Source: Paraphysoderma sedebokerense | Lineage: Eukaryota > Blastocladiomycota > Physodermatomycetes > Physodermatales > Physodermataceae | Reading direction: 5' to 3' | Length of the DNA stretch: 45,608 nucleotides | Assembly (NCBI GenBank): GCA_025602915.1 | Contig: JAHLJZ010000131.1 | Span: 1 to 45,608, forward strand | In this document: in pieces, positions 10,532 through 22,382 of the stretch | How positions within the stretch are numbered: position 1 is the stretch's first letter | Layout of the letters: every line of letters starts with the position of its first letter | Notes under the pieces: generated by a model | What the model saw: the letters and a program-made list of their open reading frames with translations, nothing else | What the model was told of the DNA's origin: nothing | Databases searched by the model: none | Translations under genes and position numbers: made by a program

Positions 10532-11414
10532 TGTCACAGAACTGATAACGTTCCCAAGTCGTGCTGGTCACGGTCGAGGGATACCCCTCGCTCACGTAAG
10601 ACAGCTGAACAACGAACGTTGTCTCGAAAAAAGGAGGAAAGGGACAGTTGTTTTGCTGTTGTTTTTCTATCAAATTTGCTAGGAGACTGTCAAGTATTTT
10701 ACGGCATGAATCAGCTACTCCTATTGCATTTTACATTGGAGGCGGGGGCACAGAAATACGGCAGTTGTTGTGCCTTTCGAGTCTGTTGAGATGCACAAGT
10801 TGGGCCCGCCTCCTCTTTGGAGCGACCCTTTGCAAGCGCAACATGTCTCCATCAAGCCCGCTGGGAATTTCAACAAGTTGTTCAGTGCACTAATTATACC
10901 CAGGCATCATTGTTATTAAAGAATGGCTGTTGTTTCTCTGTCAAACCCGCTGACCACCAACAGGGACATACCCGTTAGAACGACTCAGCGCGGCACCCAC
11001 ATATGGAAACACGAAAAAAATACGAGAAAGTTTGTAAGGTTGAACCAGTCGGTGACTTCGTAATTCTTATTCATCGGTAATTCATTGAAATTATTGTTTA
11101 CTCAACGAAGGTTACCCAACCAACTCATTCGCACTAAGGGCAATATTTCTGTCGTGAAAAGTGCAAATTCAAACCTGAATAAAAGTCAGACGCTTAAGTC
11201 CACAATTATACTTTTTGAATATTGTGTATTATTCATATTACGTTGGCGATATCATGAAACTGTTAACATCTCTCGGATGTTAACGGAAAACGCATCACTT
11301 TGCCCGACTCTATGAATCACGCGGAAATCACACGTTCGCCTTCGACCGAATTATGAGGGAACTTGAAGTTTGTTCCATTCCAATTTCCATCGCAACTCTA
11401 TAGAATTCATTAAG
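10532..11414. other. Divergent intergenic region between the 10452 gene and DSK2
   Basis: About 880 bases between divergent genes. It contains two related 26-base segments (10655-10680 and 10926-10951) that differ only by five transitions. Small open frames (10648-10893, 11085-11315) show no family features and are not called. Confidence 0.4.
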
Positions 11415-13548
11415 ATGTCCCTCAACCTAATCATCAAAACTCCATCTTCTCGATTTGAAGTCGCTGTAGATAGCTCCATCACAGTTGCTGAACTGTATGT
11501 GACTCTCCACTTTTCTGTTCAGTCGCCGGCGGCTTTTTAGTTTGACCTAGGTCCAATACGCAACCCTTGTAGGAAGCAACGTCTGGTCACTCAATCGGGA
11601 TTTGAAGGTAAATGGTTCACTGGTTTATAAATATGAATTCTTAATAATTTGTGTATTGACAGATTTGCATGGTTAGTGCACGAGCAGCGACTAGTCTATT
11701 CAGGTCGAATTCTGGCGGATGAGAGGACGCTCGATGATTACGGTACATCTGTCTTCTATCTTGCTTCAAGCATAAAGTTTCGACGACCGAAGTTCTAATA
11801 TCAATGTTATTACAATACTGATGAATCAGAATTAAAGTCTGGCCATCAAATAAATCTTGTCAAAATCGCCTCCAACAACCTAAGAAACCAAACATCCGCT
11901 CAATCGCAATCGCCAACCCGTCCGTCAACCGCGCCGCTGGGTTTTGGTGGAGATACCGGATTGGGTGCATTTGGTACGGGTGGAATGGGAGGTGCAAGTG
12001 GATTGATGGAAAACCCGGAGTTGATGAGGCAGATGATGAATTCGCCAATGATGCAGGTACATGTTAGAATTTTCATGCAACGCCAATTTCGAGTACCGTC
12101 CAGTCTGCACATTTTCCGATAATGTATTATGGGGAAATGATACTAACGCCCAATACTTTATGCACCTCTATCAGGGTCTTCTAAACAATCCAGAAATGTT
12201 ACGGTCCATGATGATGGCTAACCCTCAGGTGCGCCAACTAATGGAAACTAATCCTGAAATCGGGCAAATGATGTCAGACCCGCAATTCCTTCGTCAAGTA
12301 CGTTGTCCGTTTGTTATTTCTTTGTTTCGCACTTATCACAGATGCTTTAGAGGCTAATTGCAATGTGATCATTTGAAGGTAATGGACATGGCGAGAAATC
12401 CAGAATTATCTCGAGAGATGCGACGGAATGCGGATCGTGCGATCGCGAATCTTGAAGCGATTCCCGGAGGCTTTAATCACCTACAAAGAATGTATAATCA
12501 GATTCAAGCACCTTTAGAAAGTGCCTTCACACCGGTATGTGTTGTCTATGATTTTTGGCGGGGTAAAATCTTATCAAATGTTCAACTTTCAAATATTATT
12601 ATTCAAGGGACAACAATCGGATACTGAAGAAGCCAACAGGAGGTTAGGTAAGAATCTTTTAGAAATCGACTTGAAGTTTCCTCTGCTTTGCTAAGTGTAA
12701 ATATAAATGTTCTGCAGCGGAAGAGTTGCGAGTTCAAGAGGTTCAACAGGGCGAACTGAATAACGCGGGTAAGACATTTATAGATAGATGTACCACTGTA
12801 AACTTGTACACATATTCACTCTGCCATTCTAGCGTTACCGAATCCATGGGGTCCTCGACCACAGCAACAGTCGCAAAATGACCCGATGACTTCCTCCGTT
12901 ACGAACCCATTCGCTTCTATGCTTCAAGGACGTTCGGGATCCAACCCATTCATGGGGCAATCCGCTTCTCCAACGAATCTAACTTCTCAACCATCACAAC
13001 CTGCACAGTCAACTCCAGCGCCCTTCCCGTTTGCAATGCCTTCAGCCACCTCAAACCCTGCGCAACAAAACCCTTTCGCCATGATGTTTCAACGAATGAA
13101 TGATCCTGCCTACATGGCGCAAATGCAACAAATGCAAGCAGCAATGATGAATAATCCGATGTATCAAGAACGGATGCGACAAATGATGGCAATGTTTGGT
13201 GGACAAGGTATGCAGCTACCGGGCGCTTCAACAGACTCGGCGACTACTGGTGGACAACCGACAAATTGGATGGAAAACTATATGCGAATGTTAAAGTATG
13301 GATTCTTCATGTTCTGCGCATGCATAGAATGATCTAATTGAGTTGTTTTTAGTCCGACTGCTTCCACCACAACGCAATCGTCCACTACAGCGCCATCACA
13401 ACCATCCGAAACATTAGAACAACGATATTCCTCACAGTTACAACAGATGGTGGATATGGGATTTGAAAGGAATCAGGCTCTACAGGCGTTAGGATTGACT
13501 GGTGGCAATTTGGAAGCTGCAATAAATTGGATCGTAGGACGACAGTAA
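11415..13548 (+). CDS. DSK2: Ubiquilin / Dsk2, UBL-STI1-UBA proteasome shuttle factor
   Basis: A multi-exon gene starting ATG TCC CTC at 11415 and ending TAA at 13546-13548. The N-terminal ubiquitin-like domain (about residues 1-70) reads MSLNLIIKTPSSRFEV, then VAELKQRL, VHEQRLVYSGRILADE and KSGHQINLVK after removal of three short introns. STI1-type repeats follow (GLMENPELMRQMMNSPMMQ, GLLNNPEMLRSMMMANPQ, NPEIGQMMSDPQFLRQ, ARNPELSREMRRNADRA), then a second Asn/Pro/Met-rich pair (NDPAYMAQMQQMQAAMMNNP). The C-terminus is a UBA domain (LQQMVDMGFERNQALQALGLTGGNLEAAINW). The order UBL-STI1-UBA and the length match the family. It carries ubiquitinated clients to the proteasome and buffers hydrophobic segments. 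The exon-3 acceptor is TTAG at 11685-11688; the earlier AG would bring in a stop. Confidence 0.95.
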
Positions 13549-13898
13549 TGGGTTGTATAGTAATAGACAATAGTTGAACGCATGATTCTCTTTGCCTCTA
13601 TGCATCCTTAATATTGCACAGAGTAAGAGTGAACAGTGGATCAAAAATATTGATGATCCGGCATGACATTACATATGTATTGTGATATTAAAGGACCTGT
13701 GGATGTTAAATGTATATTATATGAGCATTCGATGTTTTCGATGAGAAACGTATTTCAAGACATCTTGATATCTACTGACATGACCGTGGCGAGCTTTACG
13801 GAAAGAAGACACATGATCTGGAATTTGGCGGGTTGCACCCAGACAGAGTGCCTAACTGGAGAGCCCCAAAAAGCTTCCGTTTTCGACATATTAATCCA
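13549..13898. other. Intergenic between DSK2 and FMC1
   Basis: About 350 bases that must hold the DSK2 3' end and the FMC1 promoter. A frame at 13663-13902 overlaps the FMC1 start in another phase and shows no family features. Nothing else was recognised. Confidence 0.4.
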
Positions 13899-14477
13899 AT
13901 GACAATTCATCGAGCACAAATCATATCGACATATCGTCGGTTACTCCGGGAAGCGTCTCGACATGTAATGTTCTAATTTACCCTCCTTCAATCTTGTTCT
14001 AACGACAATCTGTAACCGACGTTTGATCATTGATATATAGTCTCGCCAGACAAATAATCCGATGCTGAAATCATTTCTGATTAGATCTTTTCAAGATGGA
14101 ATGAGGATACAAGATCCGTCACAGATTCAATTGAGATCAAAGGATGCCCAGGATGTATTGTGTTTTTTGGAAGGTAACAGATTACATAAAGTACGTTTCC
14201 TGGGAGTCATCCTTCTTTCATGCTTTGGAATTTATATTCTATAGAAATTATTCATGCGATCTTGAATTTTCACCTTATGCAATTTACCTTGATTCTTGAG
14301 ATTAACATTTTGTTTTGGTTTATTTTGTTTTGCCCTCTGTTGCAGGAACTCCTCGAGTCTTACTTTCCGCCTTTGACGGAGGAATCCAGAATACAAAAAA
14401 CAGCAAATAGAGTTGGATTGCAATTGCCAAAAATGTTTGACGATGGCGAAGACGATGATAAAAGTTCGCAGAGTTAA
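13899..14477 (+). CDS. FMC1: FMC1-like LYR protein, ATP synthase assembly factor
   Basis: Three exons: 13899-13964, 14041-14190 and 14346-14477. The spliced product is about 115 residues. It starts with MTIHRAQIISTYRRLLREAS, which carries the L-Y-R-type signature (TYRRLLREA). It continues through QLRSKDAQDVLCFLEGNRLHKELLESYFPPL, which matches the FMC1/C7orf55 pattern in which an ELLE-Y-P segment follows a conserved FLE-x-R helix. The C-terminus is acidic (DDGEDDDKS). FMC1 acts in the mitochondrial matrix with Atp12 in assembly of the F1 sector of ATP synthase. Both introns have GT-AG ends and keep the frame. The short length fits LYR proteins, so I am fairly confident; another LYR-motif factor is the main alternative. 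Confidence 0.8.
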
Positions 14478-14754
14478 ATGGGCGGATCAAATCAAAATGC
14501 AAAAGCGAGAGCATGACAGCATGGATATGTAGTATACAACTTCCTTTGTAATGCTAAAATGTAGCAATCAATGATCTAATATGTAATCTATGATGATAAT
14601 CTTTATTCTTTAATATTCATTAATTCAAGGTTGGAATGAAGATAATTGTCTTCAGTGAAGATTTTCAAAAGGATCACTTGGCCCCACCCGCCTGAACAAA
14701 GTTGCAGACTTCTTCAAAAGATTCTTACTCCGAAATACATCCCAAATTACAATT

Positions 14755-17066
14755 ATGACAACAGGCACCACGAATTTACAGAATCAAGCACCTTATCGGC
14801 CCCTGCGTGAGGATATCATAAAAAAGCATCGGGATGAGATATCTTCTCTAAAGTCGTCCCTGGAGTCCTTGGCCTCTCAATCCTCTCCTCCGCCTATCCA
14901 TGTCATTTCCCCGATACCTTCGTTTTCAGCAACTTCAAAATCATCACTCTCAGAGCTCAGACCGATAACAATAAATCAACTTCAATTAAACGAAATCAAT
15001 CGTGGCCGCTACATTCTCCTTCAAACCGTCGAGCCCTCGTTTAAACTAACGGCCTTTCGATCAATTGTTAAAGATACGTCAAACGAGATCGAAAGAATAG
15101 CTTTATACAATTTCACTTCATCAGATTCATTCCATCATGATGCATCTTATGCACTACCGGTTAGTACAACATTAGCGGTGAAAGAGCCATATTACAAGTT
15201 GGCTCAAGATGGTTATCCTCTGATCAGAGTGGACAGTCCGTCTGACGTCGTCTTTTTGACGAACAATGATCCAGTCGTTATTCAAGCAGGATGGAGTAAC
15301 GGATCAGATGAATTGAAGAAACTGACAGACTCGGTTAACCACTTAAATTTAGATTCAAATTCTTTAAAGAAAGTCGGAAACATGTATTATAAGTCTAAGC
15401 GATACTTTGAAGCGATTGAAGCTTACAAGTTGGCTATTGCTGAAGATCCGCTAGATCATATTCTGTACTCGAATCTGTCGGCTGCATATTTGGCTCTGGA
15501 AAAGTTTGATGAAGCTCTCGAAAATGCGAGGAAAGCAATAAGTTTGGACCGCAATCACTTGAAAAGTCTGTTCCGAATGGTGAAGGCATTGGTAGGGTTA
15601 CAAAGAGTCGAAGCGGGATTGGATTTGTTGCATGAGACGGAAAAAGATTGGAATGGGAACAAGGAAATGGATGATTTACTGAAAAGGATTCATCGAATTC
15701 AGAGAGCGAAAAAGGGTCATTTCGATCTTTCCGAATTATGGACTGAAGCTCAGAGGATGACATTGCCCAAATTGCAATTGGAAGATTACATTGGTATTCT
15801 ATCTGGTTTTTTCAACCTATTCCCATCATTATGCCTCATACTCATTACAACTATATTTCAATAGGTCCCATTAAGATTGGTAAAATTGATGATCGAAAGG
15901 GATACGGCCTTATCGCAGTTACCGAAATCCAAGCAGGAACCCTTCTTTTCACATCCAAGGCCGTTGAAATTGTATATCCCAATGAAGTTCATGTCAGCTC
16001 TCAGACAGCAGATTTTGCCGTCGTTGACCAAGCTGTTACCTCTCTCTTGACTCAACGCACCATCAACAATTTTACAGAATATTCACCGTTGACCCGAAGA
16101 CTAATTTACAGTTTGGACGCAGGGCCTGGGTTCGAAAGACTGTCCCCAGTTACTGAGACACCTGAAGACATAGAATTGGAAGATCACATATCAGTTGCCA
16201 ATGCTCAACGCATCTCATCAATTATCATGAACAACGCATTTGTTGCTGAAGGTGTCCTCCCGCCGGTTTTAGATTTCCAATCCAGCACCGGGCAACCTTT
16301 ACCTTCTGCTGGGTTCTGGATTACACCATCCTTTGTCAATCATTCGTGTGTTGGTAACTGTACACGTTTCTTCATCGGTGACATTGCTTTCGTTATTGCC
16401 ACTCGTGATATTCAGCAAGGGGAAGAAATAACCTGGACTTATGTGGACCCGACGGCGTCATTGGCAAGACGACAACGACACTTGAGTAATTATGGATTCG
16501 AATGTGATTGTGATTTGTGTCAATTCGAGAAAACCGTCGGCGAAAATGCAAGATCCAGACGGATGGAAATGCTGGGTGAAGTTGAGAACATAAGCGCGGA
16601 CGTTACTAATGGCAACGTATCTCGTCAACATATTTCAAAGTTAGAAACCATGTTGAAGGAAGTCTCTTTTATTCCTTCAAGCCATAATCCTGTTTCCCAG
16701 AATAATACTTCGCTCGATATGTTCCGACCGACAGATGTACGCACAATTCACGACGTTTTAGCGGTGATTTATGATCATTTGAAAGACCAGTCCAAATGCG
16801 GTTATCATCTAGTCAATGGGATTGAAGTAGTTATGAAGTATAAGTATCTTCAACAGCGTGAATCAGTTGTAGCAGATCTACTTGATTTAGCGGAATGGTT
16901 TAAACAGCAAGGGCAAGACGAGGCAATGGAGGAGTGGATTCTGCGGGCAAAGATGTGGTTTCGAGACGTTGTTGGTGGGTGCTTTGAGGAGGAGAGAGTG
17001 AGCAATAGTGACAAGCTGTTTGAGATTGTGTATAGTGATAGATTGCATGAGTTGAGGAGTCGATAG
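14755..17066 (+). CDS. TPR-SET domain protein lysine methyltransferase
   Basis: Two exons, 14755-15793 and 15865-17066, giving about 746 residues. The N-terminal third is unassigned (begins MTTGTTNLQNQAPYRPLRED). TPR repeats occupy about residues 200-290 (SLKKVGNMYYKSKRYFEAIE, LYSNLSAAYLALEKFDEALE). The intron joins LEDYIG to PIKIG at the start of the SET domain. SET-N is DRKGYGLIAVTEIQAGTLLF; the catalytic core has SFVNHSCVGNCTRFFIGD (NHSC) and GEEITWTYVD. A post-SET-like cysteine cluster, FECDCDLC, follows. No MYND zinc finger separates the SET halves, unlike SMYD proteins. The C-terminal helical region (about 600-746) may be a TPR-like substrate platform. It should transfer methyl from SAM to lysine; the target, histone or otherwise, cannot be read from sequence. 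Confidence 0.9.
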
Positions 17067-17347
17067 TATTTATTTTGTAACCTATTGCCACGCCTGAGCC
17101 CAGATCCCTCCATAAATTATACGAATCAAATATAAATACAATCATTTCCTGCCCTGACAAATTAAGGCAAATGTCAAACAAATTGTTTTTTCTTTCCTAT
17201 GGATTTATATTTCAGGATCCACCAAAGTTTAGAAGTCTGACTGGATCAGTTCTGCTTTTCCAAAGGTCGGCGCGGTGGCTGGCTGATTGGCCTGGAAATT
17301 GTAAGCCAACCTTCTGCGTCCTTTCAAAAATGATCGTATAAAAGAAG

Positions 17348-20300
17348 ATGACGACAAATCTTCTTAAAACAAAACGAATATTATGGAGTCCCCACCAGGA
17401 TAGCAACTTGTTTGTAGTTGCTGCTCAGGACTTTCGCTTGTATGAATGGGAAACTGTAGGGGCCCTTCTATCTTTTCTCGACAACCTTTTAGAGTAATTG
17501 ACATTTGAGATTTTGACCTTGTTTTCAAATGACGTCCAGGTCAATAATGGACAGCCAGTTGTTAAGCAAATTGGGAGTAATTCAGAATCTTATCTGACAC
17601 ATTGGAAGGTAAGTCAATTTTTCATCATTAAAGTTGTTGTTTAGAATTCCCCGTCATTTTATGGGGATATGAATTTCGGGAACTATGATATCTATATCAT
17701 GGTAATGTCATGCTCTTGATGAGAATATCAATTAATTTTGAAATCAAAAATAGTGCATTTCTTGGTCCCTTGATCCCTTGATCCCCGATCTTCTTGGTGT
17801 CGGCCTCACGAACGGACGAGCTGTGTTACTTCGTTTGACAAATCCAACGAATCGTGAGCAGCTTCAATCAACCTATTCCTCTAGTACTTCCATCCATCAG
17901 TCATCTAGCACACAGCAAAAGCCATATCTTGCTGAATTTCAACCCCGACACTCACGACCATGTAACGCAATTGAATTTTGTCCTGCAGACTACCGTAAAT
18001 TCGCGATGGGGTTGGAAAAAGTTCGGAATGATTATTGTCTCATGATTTGGGATGCCGAAGTTCAATACAGATCTAGACCTTTGAACGATGGAATGTCTAT
18101 GAAAACAACGATGGGCACCAGTGGGGGTAATTGGGACAACACAACAGGGCAACAGCTAGGTGCCCTTGACAGCATGAAATCTATTAGTTCGGATGGTTTG
18201 AATTCGAGCGGCAATGCAGGTATGCCGATGAATTATCCACATACCTATGGCCACGGTAGAGCTGGCAGTATGAGTAGCGAAAGAGCTCCGAGTACACTGG
18301 GAAGTGAGAGCATTGTGAGAGGATTCGGCAATGCTATGGGAATGTCTGGCGTAAGTGATGGCGATAGTCTAAGTGGGAATATATGGGGTCAGTATTTTAT
18401 TATTTTCTATTGGTGGGGAGAAGAGCAGATTTTAATTATCGTCTTCGCTTAGATCCTTCGCGCATTATCTCAGACAAGTTCATGGCAGGCGCCCGCCCTA
18501 TACAGCAAACAGAGTTAGTTGCGTTGGTTCCATATATTAGATTACTTCTCGTCTAATCATTTTATAGTAGCGGGATAAAGAATACTCCACTGCATCAGTT
18601 CGGTTCTTCAGAAACGGTTTCGTCACTAGCATGGATCCCAAATACAAATTCCCAATTGATAGCGGGCATGGGATTTAAATGGCTGCGATTGTACGATCTA
18701 AGAGGTAATCTTATAGACTGTTGTAATTTACGATTTGTGGTCCAAATTCTTATTTCACAGTGTTGTCCGGATCTTAGAATCTGCGGGTCCACCAAGCGTC
18801 TTATTCGCCACCAAGGCTGTATACGGCATTGTGACTGATCCATTTCGACCATGCCGCTTTGCATCACATTCGGAGGATGGAATTATCAAAATTTGGGATT
18901 TTCGGAAGCCAACAGAAGCTATATCCTTTTCCTTCTTTGTGTCCTTACTCCGCTTTCATATAGTTTTGTTTAATCCTTGACTTTATTCGTACGTGTTGAC
19001 TATTCAGCCAGAAGGTACACGCTCTCCAGGGATTGCTCGGTTAGCATTCTCTCCAAAACGCTCAGGATTGTTAGCTGCAGTCACTCGAGATGCATCAATT
19101 ATCAAGCTATACGAAATTCAGGACAGATCTACAAATTCTCCGCATGCAGCATTTTCAGTTACCCCAACCAATCAGCTTCTCCCAGGATCAATAACGAATT
19201 CCCCAGTTCACATGGCTTCCCATGTATCAAGTACTGTGGGGGCGAAAGGGGGCGATGCCGGACTGTCGACAACGGTTGCCGGAGTTAAGAGTGGATTAGC
19301 TCAGTTAGATAAAGGTTTTTCAGGTGTAACATCGTATGACGGACAAACAGGCGGCGGAGGCGGTCTTGCTGATTCCGAATTACCGATACTGCATAGAGTT
19401 CGACAAAGTACGTCTTCATTTCAGTATGTCCTATTGGGGCATTAGCATTGACATCAGCAATTATTTTTTAATATTGTAAAAATGATAGCACGTCCGATAT
19501 CGACCTCAATCGCATCATTTTCGTGGGTGCACAATTCTAATTCCGGAGTTCATCGCCTTATTAGTGTCAACAAGAACATGAATGATAGTAAGATTGAAGT
19601 TCACGAATTTTTCGACCCTCTCCGCACTTCCTTCAATCCGCGAAACGGGCTTATCGTGTCAGGCTGGAAGAATGCCGTTGTTTATACCACGAAAGATGAA
19701 TTTGAAGAACTTAAAACACAGACGTTAGAAAAGCAGAACAAGCTTCCATCCACCAGACGCTCTAGTGAGTTTGATTCAGCGCTAAAAACCGTCCCGAGTC
19801 AAATGTTGGGATTGTGGAAAGAAAAACTGAAAATTAGAGATGAAAATCAAGGATCGCTGTCCCGAACAACATCTGTTGACAGAGGGTTGGGTAGCCTACC
19901 AATTGGATTTGATAGAGCTCCAAGGAAAAGTAGAGATGGAGCAATGAGTTTAAAGCAAAGCATGTTGACTTTGAATTTGGAAACCGAATGGGCTAGTCGT
20001 GATATTGCCGTGTTAATGAGGAAACGGGCTGTCATGGGCTATGGCATGAATGTAAGCATCCATCTTTGGCCATACAGCTTTCCCTCTTTGTTGCACTCAC
20101 ATTATGATCGCAGGCGACGATGAACCATTACATAATACAAGATGATCGTAAATTGACGGAACTTTGGACCTGGATGTCTCGTATCCTTTTTTCTTTCATT
20201 TTTGATTGCAGCGATATCATCTGTCATTTTGATCAAATGTTCTTTTAACTGCAATATTCTCGCACGTGCAGAAATGGAACAGCTGGCTTTGACGGGTAAA

Positions 20301-22155
20301 GCTCAAATTGGTGGTCTAGATTTCAGTTATCAAGGCGTCCAAAAAGTTTTACAAGGGTTAGGAGGTATGCCGAATATATTCACCCAACAATTATCTCATA
20401 TTTGTGGCGTATAAATCTGACTCTCTTCCAAGCCCAACCGACGTCAAGGCGCTACTCGCCACCTTACACGTCTCCAGCGTCCCTTGTTTCCTCCCATGCG
20501 TCTACTCCACTGGAACCGTCATTACCTAATACAACTGTTGACCACCAGCTCTTCTCTACTGTATTTCGTAGTCCACAGCGTAAATTAGCGCTCATTATGT
20601 GCGGATGGGGATTTACGAAAGACGAGTTGGAATTAGAGGTTCAGAGGTCAGCATTAACTTCGCAATTTTGTTTCGGTTATCCATGAATTGATGATATTGA
20701 TGATGACGTTCTCCACTTTGTTTCGTCACTTGTTTAGGTTGGAAATTGACTGCAATTTTGTCAAGGCAGCGGCATGGGCTTTTTTTCACTCGGACTTGGA
20801 CAGAGCCATAAAAGCTTTGAATAACAGTCGAGGTATAAGACCCTTCTTGTCTTCATATTCGTATTCCGTGCGTGACATGACCTGACTCTTTCTATTGGCT
20901 GTATCTGTGCACTTAAGACGAACGTTTGAAACTTGTCAGTGTCGCCCTTGCAGGCTATTCTTCGTCCGCTAGCAATTCGCCGGAAGCTTCCTCAATTAGA
21001 GCCACGTGGCAAGAACTTTGTCGGAATTTGAGTAATGAAATACAGGATCCCTATATTAGGGCTATGTTTGGGTATATCGCCGATCGCAATTGGATGACGG
21101 TATTGTCAGTGAATGAGTTGAGTTTAAGAGAAAGGATGGGTATTGCGTTGAGGTTCTTAGATGACGGTGAAGTATGTCCATTTGCTCTTCCTCTGTCACG
21201 CAACAAGATGAGAAACGAAAAAGTTAACTCTATTTTTGCTATATCTGGTACAGCTAAATATTTACATTCAAAGAATCACCGATACAATGATCGCCAAAGG
21301 TGATATTGAAGGTATCCTTTTTACGGGATTAACACCTGAAGGAGTTGAGCTATTCTCGAACTATGTAGACAAATCAGGTGATACTCAAACTGCGAGTTTA
21401 GTTTTGAGTTATTGTGTTCCTAAAAGGTTCAAAGATCAGAGAGTCGAACAATGGGTTGAATGGTTTGTGATTTCGAAGTTGTTACAATCCTCGTTCATTT
21501 TTATAACATCTTTCACTCTTCAGCTATCGATCTTTGTTAGACCAGTGGCAACTCTACTCTGTTCGAGCCCACTTTGATATTGCTCGGGGCAAACATCTGG
21601 GTTCAGAAATGAGTGCCATCCCACCGCAAGTCCATGTTCGATGTAATTTTTGCAATCAGAGTATATCACATAGTGTCTTTATTCCCGGTGTGAAAGATAA
21701 AGATGGGCGAAGAGTTACTGTTACAACGACCGGCAATCCAGCCTCTATGGCTCATCGACAGAAGGTAATTTTGCATTCCGTTATCGTTGACCAAACGCTG
21801 ATTGCTTATGTTTTTCCGCCAGGCAACTGCTTGTCCCAACTGTAGAAAACCCCTCCCGCGTTGTGCATTATGCCTTTTGACGCTCGGGACTCCACTTGAC
21901 CATTCTACTAATTCTCTCTCATACCGCCGGACATCATCCACCCCGCTCGCTACACAAACATCAAACTCCCCATCGACACCGCATCCTATCTCACAATCCA
22001 TACAATTATCCCCGTTACCGCCTGGATTTGAAGCGTGGTTTACATGGTGTCAAACTTGCAGACACGGTGGACATTCCATTCACATGCTGGAGTGGTTTAG
22101 GAAATTTAGGAGGTGTCCTGTGGCTGATTGTGAATGTACATGTGATCTGTTGTAA
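17348..22155 (+). CDS. SEA4: Mios/Sea4, GATOR2 (SEACAT) subunit with WD40 propeller and C-terminal zinc domain
   Basis: Multi-exon gene from ATG at 17348 to TAA at 22153-22155. Exon 1 encodes KRILWSPHQDSNLFVVAAQDFRLYEWET and joins across GT-AG introns to VNNGQPVVKQIG and then to CISWSLDPLIPDLLGVGL. This is the characteristic Mios N-terminus, followed by WD40 repeats (CNAIEFCPADYRKFAMGLEK, SLAWIPNTNSQLIAGMG, DGIIKIWDFRK, SPGIARLAFSPKRSGLLAAV). Central alpha-solenoid segments include RDIAVLMRKRAVMGYG. The C-terminus has the zinc ribbon/RING pairs CNFCNQSI, CPNCRKPLPRCALC, CQTCRHGGHSIHM and CPVADCECTC. GATOR2/SEACAT acts at the vacuole or lysosome upstream of TORC1, opposing GATOR1. A Ser/Gly/Met-rich insert follows about residue 155 within the propeller. 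Exons in the middle were joined by phase and are less certain in detail than the ends. Confidence 0.92.
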
Positions 22156-22382
22156 GTACATGTGCGAAGTATTCTGTCAAGTCGGTTGTATATAATCAAT
22201 ATATGTACTTTCATCCACGAGGAAGCTGCTTGTATTGTCCATTTGCTCCACCACCAAGCGTCAAATGTTTTAGGTCATAAACATCTCTCAGTAATTACAA
22301 CATTAAATACAGTTAATCATTCACTTAGGTATGTCTCGCAGCAGTACATTCCGACTTTAAGCCTGTAACAGATTTCAAAGCG

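Noticed and set aside
11659-11688. First AG after the second DSK2 intron as the exon start
   Set aside because: It brings an in-frame TAG. The later TTAG acceptor gives VHEQRLVYSGRIL, the conserved UBL strand.
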